Positions 44,806-53,871 are shown, counted from the stretch's first letter. The stretch: DNA of 64,000 nt from JACCZX01 sp963801035 (GCA_963801035.1 CAWDDF010000005.1:186001-250000), one strand, 5' to 3'. A program made the numbers and translations. Notes: a model not told the origin generated them from the sequence alone.

Positions 44806-46050
44806 CTAGGCGTGGGCCCGAATGAATTTGGCGATCTCGGGTGCGATGTTCGCGCGCCACCGACGTCCGCTGAAGATGCCGTAATGACCGGTGCGCTCAG
44901 CTGTCAAATGCCGCTTCTTCGATTTCGGAATGTTCTTGCACAGGTCGTGCGCCGCCTGCGTCTGGCCGCTACCCGAGATGTCATCCAACTCGCCCTCGAT
45001 CGTGAACAGGGCGACCGATCGAATATCTTCGGGCTTGACCAACTGTCCGCGGACGCGCCACTTTCCGTCCGGAAGCTGGTGCTCCTTGAACACGATCCTG
45101 ATCGTATCGAGGTAATACTCCGCCGGCAGGTCGATCACCGCGTTGTATTCGTCATAGAACGCGCGATGATCTTCAACGTCCAACTGATCGCCTTTGACCA
45201 GGTCCAAGTAGTAGTCCCAATGCGATTTCAAGTGTCGGTCGGGATTCATTGCGACGAATCCGGCGTGCTGGAGAAAGCCGGGATAAACGCGACGTAGGTA
45301 GCCCGGGTATGCCGCAGGGACCTTGAAGATGACGTGATTTTCAAACCAACGCTGGCTCTTGCGCATCGCCAGAGCGTTGACCTGGGTCGGGTTGCGACGC
45401 GGGTTTATCGGTCCGCCCATCATTGTCATTGTCTTTGGCAGCTTCGGATCCTTGTTACTCGCCATCAGCGAGACCGCGGCCAGCACCGGCACCGTCGGCT
45501 GACACACCGAGATGACGTGCACATCGGGCCCAAGGTGTCGAATGAATTCGATCACGTAGTCGACGTAGTCGTCGAGGTGAAACGGACCCGCTGCAATCGG
45601 GACCATCCGCGCGTTGGTCCAGTCGGTGATGTACACATCGTGATTCGGCAGCAACGTGCGCACCGTATCGCGCAGCAAGGTCGCGTGGTGTCCCGACAAC
45701 GGCGCCACCACTAGTACCGTCGGGTCGCCGTGCTTGCCCGCTTTCGCGCTGGACTTCGATCCGAACTCACGCCTGAAGTGCAGCAGCCGGCAAAATGGCT
45801 TCTCGATCACAACTTCCTCGACGACGGGCACCTGGGCACCGTCGATGTCGGTCGAGCGCAATCCAAACTCCGGCTTCTCGTACTGTTTGCCGAGCCGGTG
45901 CAGCAGGTCGTAGCCGGCCGCTAGCCGGCTTGATACGGGCGTGTATGCGAAGGGGCTGTACGGATTGGAAAATATCTGCGACGTCGCCTGCGCCCATGCG
46001 GAAAATGGGTTCCAGAAACGGCGCTGCAACTCATGCAGGTCGTAGAGCAC
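44806..46050 (-). CDS. phaZ: Intracellular polyhydroxyalkanoate depolymerase
   Basis: A 414-residue alpha/beta hydrolase that mobilises cytoplasmic PHB granules. The nucleophile motif is VISVC183QPTVPVLAAVSLM; the Cys at 183 matches the catalytic Cys of the PhaZ1 type from Cupriavidus. Later motifs include GGPINPRRNPTQVN and a C-terminal His region AERTGHYGIFSGRRW. It starts MLYDLHELQRRFWNP, the family's typical start. With the granule protein at 55.2 kb it shows a PHB storage cycle. Confidence 0.95.
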   Translation of the reverse strand: MLYDLHELQRRFWNPFSAWAQATSQIFSNPYSPFAYTPVSSRLAAGYDLLHRLGKQYEKPEFGLRSTDIDGAQVPVVEEVVIEKPFCRLLHFRREFGSKSSAKAGKHGDPTVLVVAPLSGHHATLLRDTVRTLLPNHDVYITDWTNARMVPIAAGPFHLDDYVDYVIEFIRHLGPDVHVISVCQPTVPVLAAVSLMASNKDPKLPKTMTMMGGPINPRRNPTQVNALAMRKSQRWFENHVIFKVPAAYPGYLRRVYPGFLQHAGFVAMNPDRHLKSHWDYYLDLVKGDQLDVEDHRAFYDEYNAVIDLPAEYYLDTIRIVFKEHQLPDGKWRVRGQLVKPEDIRSVALFTIEGELDDISGSGQTQAAHDLCKNIPKSKKRHLTAERTGHYGIFSGRRWRANIAPEIAKFIRAHA

Positions 46051-46078
46051 TCGAGCCTTTCAAAGGTGAAAAAGCAAA

Positions 46079-46402
46079 TCAGCGCTCCAGCAGATGGCGC
46101 TTTGCGCGAATGTCTTTCCAATCGTCGGCGTCGGGCGGGTGTGGCTTCATCCGGGTGATCGACGGCCATATTTTCGAGAGCTCGACGTTCAGCGGTATGA
46201 AGTCGCGCTGATCTTCCGGCACGTCTTCTTCCGCATAGATGGCGTTAACCGGGCACTCGGGGATACATACCGCGCAGTCGATGCACTCGTCCGGGTCGAT
46301 CGACAGCATGTTTGGCCCCTCGCGAAAGCAATCCACCGGACAAACATCGACACAGTCCGTGTATTTGCATTTAATGCATGTTTCGACGACGACGTGCGTC
46401 AT
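46079..46402 (-). CDS. fdxA: 7Fe ferredoxin FdxA
   Basis: A 107-residue ferredoxin with [3Fe-4S] and [4Fe-4S] sites: CIKCKYTDCVDVCPVDCF and CIDCAVCIPECPVNAI, followed by the long C-terminal extension of the Azotobacter FdI/FdxA type. ATG 46402 (MTHVVVE) is preceded by GGAG; an in-frame start at 46432 would add ten unlikely residues. The upstream region holds a palindrome and a TACAAT -10. Confidence 0.95.
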   Translation of the reverse strand: MTHVVVETCIKCKYTDCVDVCPVDCFREGPNMLSIDPDECIDCAVCIPECPVNAIYAEEDVPEDQRDFIPLNVELSKIWPSITRMKPHPPDADDWKDIRAKRHLLER

Positions 46403-46410
46403 CCAGTTCT

Positions 46411-46450
46411 CCACTACAACGTTGCATAGCACAAACCGCTATTGTAGTGG
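46411..46450 (-). promoter_or_regulatory. fdxA promoter/leader palindrome
   Basis: CCACTACAA (46411-46419) and TTGTAGTGG (46442-46450) form a perfect 9-bp inverted repeat with a 22-base spacer just upstream of fdxA. On the minus strand the distal arm contains TACAAT (46441-46446), a likely -10, and the proximal arm touches the GTGGAG Shine-Dalgarno. The palindrome could be an operator or a leader hairpin that limits translation. Confidence 0.5.
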
Positions 46451-46611
46451 CCTGTAACAGCCAATTCGAAAGTGCCTTGCGCATCGGGGCGGCCGATTGC
46501 TTTGTCGCTCGCCTTGCGAATATGCGTCGGCTATTCGACGCGGCTCGCTTCGCGCAACTCGGAGCGCCCGGACGCGCCTTGCCCTTCCGAACCGGCTGTT
46601 ACAGGCCACTA
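46445..46611 (+). repeat. Fold-back element between fdxA and the liv operon
   Basis: An 18-bp sequence at 46445-46462 recurs exactly inverted at 46594-46611 (core GGCTGTTACAGGCCACTA), with weaker pairing continuing inwards (aattcgaaag against cttccgaacc). The arms lie at the upstream ends of the divergent fdxA and liv genes, so each gene has the same motif in the same orientation upstream. The interior is GC-rich and non-coding. Confidence 0.8.
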
Positions 46612-46650
46612 GCGTCGCAATTTCGATCCACACGTGAAGAGAACGTCGCC

Positions 46651-47871
46651 ATGACGACCCGCCGCCAAGTTGTTGTTGCCTCTGCCGTCGCTGGCGCCGC
46701 CGTTGCTCTGCCGCTCGGCGCTCGCTCGCAATCTGCACCGATTCGGATCGGTGAGATCAACAGCTACTCGACGATTCCGCAGTTCACTTTGCCCTACAAG
46801 ATGGGCTGGCAGCTTGCCTTGGATGAGGCAAACGGGGCCGGCGGACTGCTCGGTCGACGCGTCGAGGTGATCTCACGTGACGATGCGGGCAAGCCCGAAG
46901 ACGCGATCAGGCATGCGACCGAGCTGAGAACCAATGAGAAGGTCGCATTAATTACCGGTACTTTCTTGTCGAACGTCGGACTTGCGGTCGCGGACTTTGC
47001 GTTGCGTAATCGCATTGTCTTTGTCGCCGCCGAGCCGCTGACCGACGCTCTGGTGTGGGAGAAGGGTAACCGCTACACATTTCGACTGCGTCCCAGCACT
47101 TACATGCAGTCGGCAATGTTGGTCGAAGAGGCGGCGAAGATGCCTGCGAAGCGCTGGGCGATCATCGCGCCGAACTATGAGTATGGTCAGTCGGCAGTTG
47201 CCAACTTCAAGCAACTGCTGAAGGCCAAGCGCCCTGATGTCGAGTTTGTTGCCGAGCAATGGCCCGCGCTCGGTAAGCTCGAGGCAGCCACTACAGTGCA
47301 GGCGATCATCGCAGCGCGGCCCGATGCGGTGTTCAACGTCACGTTCGGTGCCGATTTGCCGCGACTGGTACGCGAAGGCAATTTGCGCGGGCTCTTCCCG
47401 CGCGTTCCCGTTGTCAGTCTGCTTTCAGGCGAGCCCGAGTACCTTGACGTGCTCAAGGACGAGACGCCGAAGGGGTGGATCGTGACCGGCTATCCCTGGA
47501 GTCAAATTTCAACGCCGGAGCACGCGAAGTTTTTCAACGCGTATTACAAGCGATACAACGACTATCCGCGACTCGGTTCGGTTGTCGGCTATGCGACATT
47601 CACCGCCATCTTCGAAGCGATCCGCAAAGCGAACTCGGTCGATACGGAAAAGCTGATCGCCGCACTGCGAGGCTTGCAATGGTCGACGCCGTTCGGCCCC
47701 GCTCAATTCCGAGCCGCCGATCATCAGTCGACAATGGGAGCCTATGTGGGCAAGCTCGATGTTCGCGACGGGAAGGGCGTGATGGTCGATTGGCGCTACG
47801 CCGATGGCGCGAAGTACTTGCCGGCGCCCGCTGAAGCGGCGAAGCAGCGTCCACTCGAAGCTCAAAAATAA
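46651..47871 (+). CDS. ABC transporter substrate-binding protein, branched-chain amino-acid type
   Basis: A 406-residue Peripla_BP_6/LivJ-type periplasmic binding protein. The N-terminus MTTRRQVVVASAVAGAAVALPLGARSQ is a Tat-like or Sec signal with twin Arg. The mature part has GEINSYSTIPQFTLPYKMGWQLALDEANGAGGLLGRRVEVISRDDAG, typical of the LivJ/AmiC fold. ATG 46651 chosen; the open frame upstream covers the fold-back repeat. It heads the operon with the fused permease and two ATPases. Ligand may be a branched amino acid, amide or aromatic acid. Confidence 0.92.
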   Translation: MTTRRQVVVASAVAGAAVALPLGARSQSAPIRIGEINSYSTIPQFTLPYKMGWQLALDEANGAGGLLGRRVEVISRDDAGKPEDAIRHATELRTNEKVALITGTFLSNVGLAVADFALRNRIVFVAAEPLTDALVWEKGNRYTFRLRPSTYMQSAMLVEEAAKMPAKRWAIIAPNYEYGQSAVANFKQLLKAKRPDVEFVAEQWPALGKLEAATTVQAIIAARPDAVFNVTFGADLPRLVREGNLRGLFPRVPVVSLLSGEPEYLDVLKDETPKGWIVTGYPWSQISTPEHAKFFNAYYKRYNDYPRLGSVVGYATFTAIFEAIRKANSVDTEKLIAALRGLQWSTPFGPAQFRAADHQSTMGAYVGKLDVRDGKGVMVDWRYADGAKYLPAPAEAAKQRPLEAQK

Positions 47872-47969
47872 CGTCAATGAATGCCGCGGACAGCGCGTGC
47901 TGTGGCGGGCTGCGCCTATGATCATTCGCAATTGGTAGACGCGACACCGCTGGTCAGCCGCCATTCATC

Positions 47970-49808
47970 ATGGATTTCATCTTCGGCCAGCTGATCGCCG
48001 GGCTGTCGTACGGTTCAACGCTGTTCCTGGTCAGCGCCGGGCTGACACTGATCTTCGGCGTCACGCGAGTCGTCAACTTCGCGCACGGATCGCTGTACAT
48101 GCTGGGTGCCTACCTCGCCTACACGATTACGACGCATTGGGCACCGAGTTCGATCAATTTTTTCGGCGGCCTGTTGTTGGCGGCGCTTACCGTCGCCGTG
48201 GTCGGTGCCTTGATCGAAGTGGTGTTGCTTCGACGCTTATATGCGTCGCCTGAAATCTTTCAGTTGTTAGCGACCTTCGGCGTCGTGCTGATTGTGCAGG
48301 ATGCAGTCCTGGCGATCTGGGGCCCAACCGAGCTGTTCGCGCCGCGCGCGCCGGGATTGAAAGGGACCACAGAGATCGCCGGCGCGCTAGTTCCTCAGTA
48401 CTCGATATTCGTGCTGGCTGTGGGTCCTGCAGTTTATGCATTGGTGTGGTTGCTTATCAAACGCACGCGCTGGGGACTGTGGGTGCGGGCGGCAGCGCAG
48501 GATCGCGAGACCGCAGGTGCGCTCGGCTTGAACGAGCCAATGCTTTTCACGTCGGTATTCGCACTTGGCGCGTTTCTCGCGGGGCTCGCCGGAGCGCTGC
48601 AGATTCCACGCGAAACGGTCAATCTGCAAATGGACCTGAGCATCTTGATCGAAGCGTTCGTAGTCGTCGTCGTCGGTGGACTCGGTTCGGTTACCGGAGC
48701 GTTTTGGGCGGCGCTGTTGATCGGACTGCTACATGCCTTCGGCAGCTGGTGGCTTCCGCAATCGACGCTTGTATTGATCTTCGTCGTGATGGCGGTCGTG
48801 TTGATATTGCGGCCGCATGGCTTGCTGGGCCGCGCGCACGCGCCGCAGCCCGCCCGCATGCACTCACATGCGCCGTTCGTGCCGCCGACGCTGCGCTGGC
48901 GACTCATCGGTGCTGCGGCGATCGTCGTGGCGATCGTGCTGCCACTGCTGATCGGCAATTACGCCATCGTGATTGCCACCGAAATTGCAATTGCTGCGGT
49001 ACTGGCGGCGAGCCTGCATTTCGGAATGGGGCTCGGGGGAATCGTGTCGTTTGGACATGCGGCGTTTTTCGGATTGGGCGCGTATGCCGTCGCGCTTGCG
49101 ATCGAGCATTTCGCGGCGCCGTTTGGAGCAGCGTTGCTGCTGGCTCCGATCGTCGCCGGCGGTGCGGCGCTGCTGGTCGGGCCCGTCGTGCTGCGGTCGC
49201 ATGGCGTCTACGCGGCGATGTTGACACTTGCGTTCGCTCAGATCCTGTGGTCAATCGCCACCCAGTGGATTGATCTGACAGGCGGTGACAACGGCGTGTT
49301 GGGGCTTTGGTCAGTGCTGCCCTCCGCACTGTCGTCGCCTATGGTGTATTACCTGGCTGCTGCTGCGGTTGCTATTGTTTCTCTCGCGGCGCTGCGCCGT
49401 ATCGCGCTTGCTCCCTTCGGTTTTGCGTTACGCGCCGCGCGCGACAGCGAGCTTCGTGCGGATGCGATCGGTATAGATACGCAGCGCACCCGGTGGCTGG
49501 CGTTCAGTTTCGGCGGGTTCTTCGCTGGCATCGCCGGAGCATTGCACGCGTTTCACAAAGGTTCCGTGTTTCCGACAACCCTATCGATCCCAGTGTCGGT
49601 CGATGCGTTGATCATGGTGCTGCTCGGTGGCATCCAGACACTGATCGGGCCAATCATTGGCGCACTTGCATATCACGGCCTGTCGACCGAGCTGACACGC
49701 TTGACCGATCACTGGCGTTTGTTACTGGGGCTGGCCATCGTCGTTCTTGCCATCGTATTTCCAGAAGGCATCGTCGGCTTTGTACGTCGGCGCGTCGCGA
49801 GAACGTGA
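47970..49808 (+). CDS. Fused LivH-LivM permease of branched-chain amino-acid-type ABC transporter
   Basis: A 612-residue inner-membrane protein joining two permeases that are usually separate. Residues 1-290 are LivH-like (GLSYGSTLFLVSAGLTLIFGVTRVVNFAHGSLYMLGAY; IEAFVVVVVGGLGSVTGAFWAALLIGLLHAFG), residues about 310-612 LivM-like (GMGLGGIVSFGHAAFFGLGAYAVAL; the EAA-like loop in SVDALIMVLLGGIQTLIGPIIGA). The junction is a short hydrophilic stretch, HAPQPARMHSHAPFVPP. The stop overlaps livG (TGATG). Confidence 0.93.
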   Translation: MDFIFGQLIAGLSYGSTLFLVSAGLTLIFGVTRVVNFAHGSLYMLGAYLAYTITTHWAPSSINFFGGLLLAALTVAVVGALIEVVLLRRLYASPEIFQLLATFGVVLIVQDAVLAIWGPTELFAPRAPGLKGTTEIAGALVPQYSIFVLAVGPAVYALVWLLIKRTRWGLWVRAAAQDRETAGALGLNEPMLFTSVFALGAFLAGLAGALQIPRETVNLQMDLSILIEAFVVVVVGGLGSVTGAFWAALLIGLLHAFGSWWLPQSTLVLIFVVMAVVLILRPHGLLGRAHAPQPARMHSHAPFVPPTLRWRLIGAAAIVVAIVLPLLIGNYAIVIATEIAIAAVLAASLHFGMGLGGIVSFGHAAFFGLGAYAVALAIEHFAAPFGAALLLAPIVAGGAALLVGPVVLRSHGVYAAMLTLAFAQILWSIATQWIDLTGGDNGVLGLWSVLPSALSSPMVYYLAAAAVAIVSLAALRRIALAPFGFALRAARDSELRADAIGIDTQRTRWLAFSFGGFFAGIAGALHAFHKGSVFPTTLSIPVSVDALIMVLLGGIQTLIGPIIGALAYHGLSTELTRLTDHWRLLLGLAIVVLAIVFPEGIVGFVRRRVART

Positions 49809-50551
49809 TGGGCTTGCTGCGGCTTGAACAATTAAGGCGGAGCTTCGGTGGAGTGCGTGCAGTCGACGGTGTGTCGTTTACATTGGCAGCCGGTGAAATC
49901 GCCGCCCTCATTGGTCCGAACGGCGCCGGCAAGTCGACGTTGTTCAACTTGATCGATGGTCAGCTCGCGCCACAGTCGGGCCGTGTGTTGTTCAACGGTG
50001 AACCAATGGCAGCACGGTCAACGGCGCAGCGCACCAGGCGCGGCATTGGACGAACGTTTCAGGTGGCACAGACGTTCGCGACGCTTACCGTTTTGCAGAA
50101 CGTTCAGCTGGCAGTGGTCGCGGCGCATGGCGGCGCTTCGGACGTGGTTCACTTGCTGTGGGACATGCAAATCGAGGCGGCGAACGCGCTGCTGGCCCAA
50201 GTCGGATTGCAGCGTTTCGCAGGTGATGCTGCGGCAACCCTCGCATATGGCGACGTAAAGCGGCTTGAACTCGCGCTCGCGCTTGCCGCAAAACCGCGCC
50301 TGTTGTTAATGGACGAACCCACCGCAGGAATGGCGGCGTCGGAGCGCACTGCGCTGATGCAAACGATAGTCGCGCTGGCAGAAGCAACCAACATGGCGGT
50401 GCTATTCACCGAGCACAGCATGGAAGTCGTATTCGGTTTCGCGCGCAGGGTTATGGTGCTGTCCAGCGGCAAGTTGATTGCAGACGGTGCGCCCGAAGCG
50501 ATACGCGCCGATTCGGAAGTGCAGCGCTTGTACCTTGGGGAAGAGGAGTGA
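49808..50551 (+). CDS. livG: ABC transporter ATP-binding protein LivG-type
   Basis: A 247-residue ATPase. Walker A is IGPNGAGKSTLFNLI, Q-loop RRGIGRTFQVAQTFATLTVLQNVQLA, signature LAYGDVKRLELALALAAKP (in place of LSYGxQR), Walker B LLLMDEPTAGM, and H-loop LFTEHSMEVVF. ATG 49808 overlaps the permease stop; the frame is open well upstream but that is shadow. Overlaps livF by 4 bp. Confidence 0.95.
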   Translation: MGLLRLEQLRRSFGGVRAVDGVSFTLAAGEIAALIGPNGAGKSTLFNLIDGQLAPQSGRVLFNGEPMAARSTAQRTRRGIGRTFQVAQTFATLTVLQNVQLAVVAAHGGASDVVHLLWDMQIEAANALLAQVGLQRFAGDAAATLAYGDVKRLELALALAAKPRLLLMDEPTAGMAASERTALMQTIVALAEATNMAVLFTEHSMEVVFGFARRVMVLSSGKLIADGAPEAIRADSEVQRLYLGEEE

Positions 50552-51267
50552 GCGTCGCGCTCGAGCTTCGAGGAGTATCGGCGTGGTACGGCGATGCCCG
50601 GATCATCATCGATGCAAGTCTGAGCGTAAACGCAGGTGAGGTCGTCGCGCTGATCGGCCGCAACGGCGCCGGCAAGACATCGCTGTTGCGAGCGGCGATC
50701 GGATTGATGCCTCGCTGCACCGGTAGCGTCCTGCTGAATGGAAGCGACATCAGCGCGCTTCCCCCGTTTCGACGTGCAAAGAGGGGTCTCGGGTACGTGC
50801 CGGAGGATCGCCGCATCTTTACCGATCTAACGGTCGAAGAGAACCTGCGCGTCGCCAGTCGACCACTGGTGGGCGGCCTCAGCGAGCGCGACCTGCTGGC
50901 GCTATTTCCAAACCTTGCGGATATGCTGCAGCGACCGGCGAGCGCGATGAGCGGCGGCGAGCAACAGATGCTGGCGGTGGCACGCACGCTTGCAGCGAAT
51001 CCTTCAGTGGTGTTGCTCGACGAGCCGTCCGAAGGCATCGCTCCACTCGTTGTAGCGAAGATGCGCGAAGCGGTGCTTGCAATGAAGCTGCGCGGCGTCG
51101 CAACGCTCGTTTCAGAACAGAACGTGCGTTTTGCCGCCGCCATTGCCGATCGCGCTGTGCTGATCGAACAAGGGAGGGTGGTTGGCGAAGCAACACGCGC
51201 GGAGTTGTCGACGCCGAGCGAGGCCGTGCAGCAGGTGCTGGCTCTGAATACTGCACCTACAATTTAG
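50548..51267 (+). CDS. livF: ABC transporter ATP-binding protein LivF-type
   Basis: A 239-residue ATPase. Walker A is IGRNGAGKTSLLRAAIG, the LivF block RRAKRGLGYVPEDRRIFTDLTVEENL, signature MSGGEQQMLAVARTLAANP, Walker B VVLLDEPSEGIAP. GTG 50548 starts inside livG (GTGA overlap). Last gene of the operon, followed directly by a fold-back repeat that may serve as transcription end. Confidence 0.95.
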   Translation: MSVALELRGVSAWYGDARIIIDASLSVNAGEVVALIGRNGAGKTSLLRAAIGLMPRCTGSVLLNGSDISALPPFRRAKRGLGYVPEDRRIFTDLTVEENLRVASRPLVGGLSERDLLALFPNLADMLQRPASAMSGGEQQMLAVARTLAANPSVVLLDEPSEGIAPLVVAKMREAVLAMKLRGVATLVSEQNVRFAAAIADRAVLIEQGRVVGEATRAELSTPSEAVQQVLALNTAPTI

Positions 51268-51269
51268 TC

Positions 51270-51424
51270 CAGTGAAACCGCCGAAATACGCCCCCGCTCG
51301 TCCGCGCCTCGCCGCGCCGGGCGTCGTTGCAAATGCTCGCCATAGTCCCGGCTATGTCTTCGCTTTGCGCCTAGCCCAGCGCGCCGCTGCGCGGTCGCTC
51401 GGGTGCGATTTGACGGTTTCACTG
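51270..51424 (+). repeat. Fold-back intergenic element between livF and pncB
   Basis: CAGTGAAACCG at 51270-51280 is repeated inverted at 51414-51424; pairing continues to 15 of 17 positions (51270-51286 against 51408-51424). The interior has cgttgcaaatgctcgcc, atagtcccggctat and cgctttgcgcc, a layout I recognise from repeated intergenic elements in Burkholderiales. It begins 3 bp after the livF stop and ends 8 bp before pncB, so it fills the whole gap. Confidence 0.8.
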
Positions 51425-51432
51425 AACTTACG

Positions 51433-52620
51433 ATGATCATTACCTCACTGCTTGACACTGACCTGTACAAATTCACGATGATGCAGGTCGTACTGCATCA
51501 CTTTCCGGGCGCGAGCGTCGAGTACCGTTTCAATTGCCGTAATCCAGGCATCGATCTGGTGCCGCATATCGAAGCCATCAAGGACGAGATAGAGTCGCTT
51601 TGTACGCTCCGCTTTCGTGAATCGGAGCTGCAGTATCTGCGTGGGTTGCGCTTCATCAAGAGCGACTTTGTCGACTTCCTCGGACTGTTTCAGCTCAACA
51701 CGAAATACATCACGGTTACACCGTCACCGCTGTCGAACGGCGAAATCGACATCGTCATTCGCGGGCCGTGGCTGCATACGATCTTGTTCGAAGTTCCAGT
51801 CCTGGCAATCGTCAACGAGATCTACTTTCGTTCGCTGCAAACAGCCGATGATTTTGACGAAGGGCGGCGTCGATTGCGCGACAAGATCGCGCTGTTGAAT
51901 GCCGATTCGGCGCTCGAAGGCGTGCGGATCGCCGACTATGGCACGCGTCGCCGATTCTCGCGCCACTGGCACGAGGAGGTGCTGCTGCAGTTGAGGGCGA
52001 AACTCGGCGACAAGCTCGCAGGAACCAGCAACGTGATGTACGCAGCGATGCATGGCATGACGCCGCTCGGCACGATGGCGCACGAGTATCTGCAGGCATG
52101 TCAGGCCCTTGGCCCGCGGCTGCGCGATTCGCAGACGTTTGGTTTCGAAATGTGGGCGCGTGAGTATCGAGGCGATCTTGGGATTGCGTTGTCCGATGTC
52201 TACGGTATGGACGCGTTCCTGCGCGATTTCGATATGTATTTCTGCAAACTGTTTGACGGCGCACGCCACGATTCGGGCGATCCGGTGGCGTGGGGTGAGC
52301 GCTTGATCGCCCACTATCAACGCAACCGTGTCGATCCGCGCACCAAGACACTCGTTTTCTCGGACTCGCTGACAATCCCGAAAGTCATCGAGCTCTATCT
52401 GCGCTTTCGCGACCGCGCGCGCAGTGCTTTCGGAGTCGGCACCAACCTAACCAACGACGTTGGGCATACGCCACTGCAGATCGTGATCAAATTGGTCCGC
52501 TGTAACGGGCAGCCCGTCGCAAAGCTGTCCGATTCGCCCGACAAAAACCTGTGCGACGATCCAGCCTACCTGGCGTACTTGCGGCAGGTTTTCAGTATTC
52601 CTACACCCACTTCTCCATAG
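51433..52620 (+). CDS. pncB: Nicotinate phosphoribosyltransferase
   Basis: A 395-residue enzyme of the Preiss-Handler NAD salvage pathway, converting nicotinate and PRPP to nicotinate mononucleotide. Motifs: SLLDTDLYKFTMMQVVLHHFP, catalytic-loop ADYGTRRRFSRHWHEEVL, GTSNVMYAAMHGMTPLGTMAHEY (with the phosphorylated/active-site His), and DGARHDSGDPVAWGERLI. ATG 51433 is chosen because an in-frame upstream codon lies in the fold-back repeat. Confidence 0.96.
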   Translation: MIITSLLDTDLYKFTMMQVVLHHFPGASVEYRFNCRNPGIDLVPHIEAIKDEIESLCTLRFRESELQYLRGLRFIKSDFVDFLGLFQLNTKYITVTPSPLSNGEIDIVIRGPWLHTILFEVPVLAIVNEIYFRSLQTADDFDEGRRRLRDKIALLNADSALEGVRIADYGTRRRFSRHWHEEVLLQLRAKLGDKLAGTSNVMYAAMHGMTPLGTMAHEYLQACQALGPRLRDSQTFGFEMWAREYRGDLGIALSDVYGMDAFLRDFDMYFCKLFDGARHDSGDPVAWGERLIAHYQRNRVDPRTKTLVFSDSLTIPKVIELYLRFRDRARSAFGVGTNLTNDVGHTPLQIVIKLVRCNGQPVAKLSDSPDKNLCDDPAYLAYLRQVFSIPTPTSP

Positions 52621-52625
52621 CTTCG

Positions 52626-53828
52626 ATGCTGCGCTTATCCCGCCGCGCCGACTCGCTCGGCACCGAGAACGCTTTCGTCGTACTCGCCGAAGTCAATCGG
52701 CTGATTCGCGAAGGACGCGACATCGTTTCGTTCTGCATTGGGCAGCCCGATTTCCCGACGCCCGTGCATATTCAGGACGCCGCTGTAGAAGCCGTGCGTA
52801 GTGGCAAACACGGCTATACGCCGTCTGCCGGAATCGACGAGCTGCGCGCTGCTGCGGCGACGTCGATGGGCGCTTTGCGCGGACTCGACATCGCCGCCGA
52901 CGAAGTTGTCGTGGCTGCCGGAGCCAAGCCGTTCATTGCGTACACGATTGCAAGCGTCACCGACTACGGTGCGGGTGACGAGGTCATTTACCCGGTGCCT
53001 GGCTTTCCGATCTACGAATCGCAGATCGTTGCTAACGGCGCTGTGCCGGTACCGCTTCCACTGTCCGAGTCGCGCGGGTTTGCGTTCGATCCCGCAGCGC
53101 TAGCGGCGCGCATAGGACCGAAGACGCGCTTGCTGATTCTGAACACGCCGCAGAATCCGACCGGTGGATTGCTCATGCGCGCGGACCTGGAAGCGATTGC
53201 GAGCGTGTTGCGAACGCATCCGCAGATCTGGATCTTCGCGGACGAGATTTACAGCAAGCTCGTCTACGAGGGTGAGTTCAGCTCGATCGCCTCTCTGCCT
53301 GGGATGCGAGAGCGAACGATCATCTCCGATGGCGCGTCCAAAACCTATGCGATGACCGGATGGCGCATCGGCTTTGCTGCCAACAAAGCGCTGGCACCGG
53401 TGTTTACGCGCTGGATCACCAATACCGAATCGTGTGCATCCCAGATTAGTCAGTGGGCGGCGGTTGCAGCACTGACCGGGCCGCAGGATGACGCCGAACG
53501 CATGCGACAAAGCTTTCGCAAGCGTCGCGACCTGATCGTTCGACTACTCAATGGCCTCCCCGGATTTCAATGCGCCGCGCCGGGGGGTGCCTTCTACGCG
53601 TGGCCCAACGTCACAGAAGCGTGTCGCATCGCCGGCGCAAAAGATTCGGAAGAACTTCGTATGCGGCTTCTGCACGAAGCCGGTGTTGCGGTGCTTGCCG
53701 ACATCCACTTCGGACCGCGCGTGGAAAGCGACGGGCAACATATTCGCTTTTCGTACGCTGCCAGCGACGCGGCGATCGAAGAGGGCATCCGCAGAATCGA
53801 CTCATTCATGCGCAAGGCGAATCGCTAG
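52626..53828 (+). CDS. Class I/II pyridoxal-phosphate aminotransferase
   Basis: A 400-residue fold-type I aminotransferase. It shows the N-terminal FCIGQPDFPTPVHIQDAA, NTPQNPTGG, DEIYSKLVYEGEF and the PLP lysine in SDGASKTYAMTGWRIGF, then the C-terminal Arg in HIRFSYAAS. The closest types are aspartate/alanine aminotransferases of subgroup I-gamma; substrate not determined. ATG 52626 lies 5 bp after pncB, so the two may be co-transcribed. Confidence 0.9.
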   Translation: MLRLSRRADSLGTENAFVVLAEVNRLIREGRDIVSFCIGQPDFPTPVHIQDAAVEAVRSGKHGYTPSAGIDELRAAAATSMGALRGLDIAADEVVVAAGAKPFIAYTIASVTDYGAGDEVIYPVPGFPIYESQIVANGAVPVPLPLSESRGFAFDPAALAARIGPKTRLLILNTPQNPTGGLLMRADLEAIASVLRTHPQIWIFADEIYSKLVYEGEFSSIASLPGMRERTIISDGASKTYAMTGWRIGFAANKALAPVFTRWITNTESCASQISQWAAVAALTGPQDDAERMRQSFRKRRDLIVRLLNGLPGFQCAAPGGAFYAWPNVTEACRIAGAKDSEELRMRLLHEAGVAVLADIHFGPRVESDGQHIRFSYAASDAAIEEGIRRIDSFMRKANR

Positions 53829-53871
53829 ACATGAACCAGAACATAGCCAGCAATCGCACCTCGATAGCCCA

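Noticed and set aside
49307..49807. N-terminal extension of livG
   Set aside because: It overlaps the permease coding region in another frame; ATG 49808 with TGATG coupling is the natural start.
53551..53871. N-terminal extension of the NhaD-like gene
   Set aside because: It overlaps the end of the aminotransferase gene out of frame and is Arg-rich shadow sequence.
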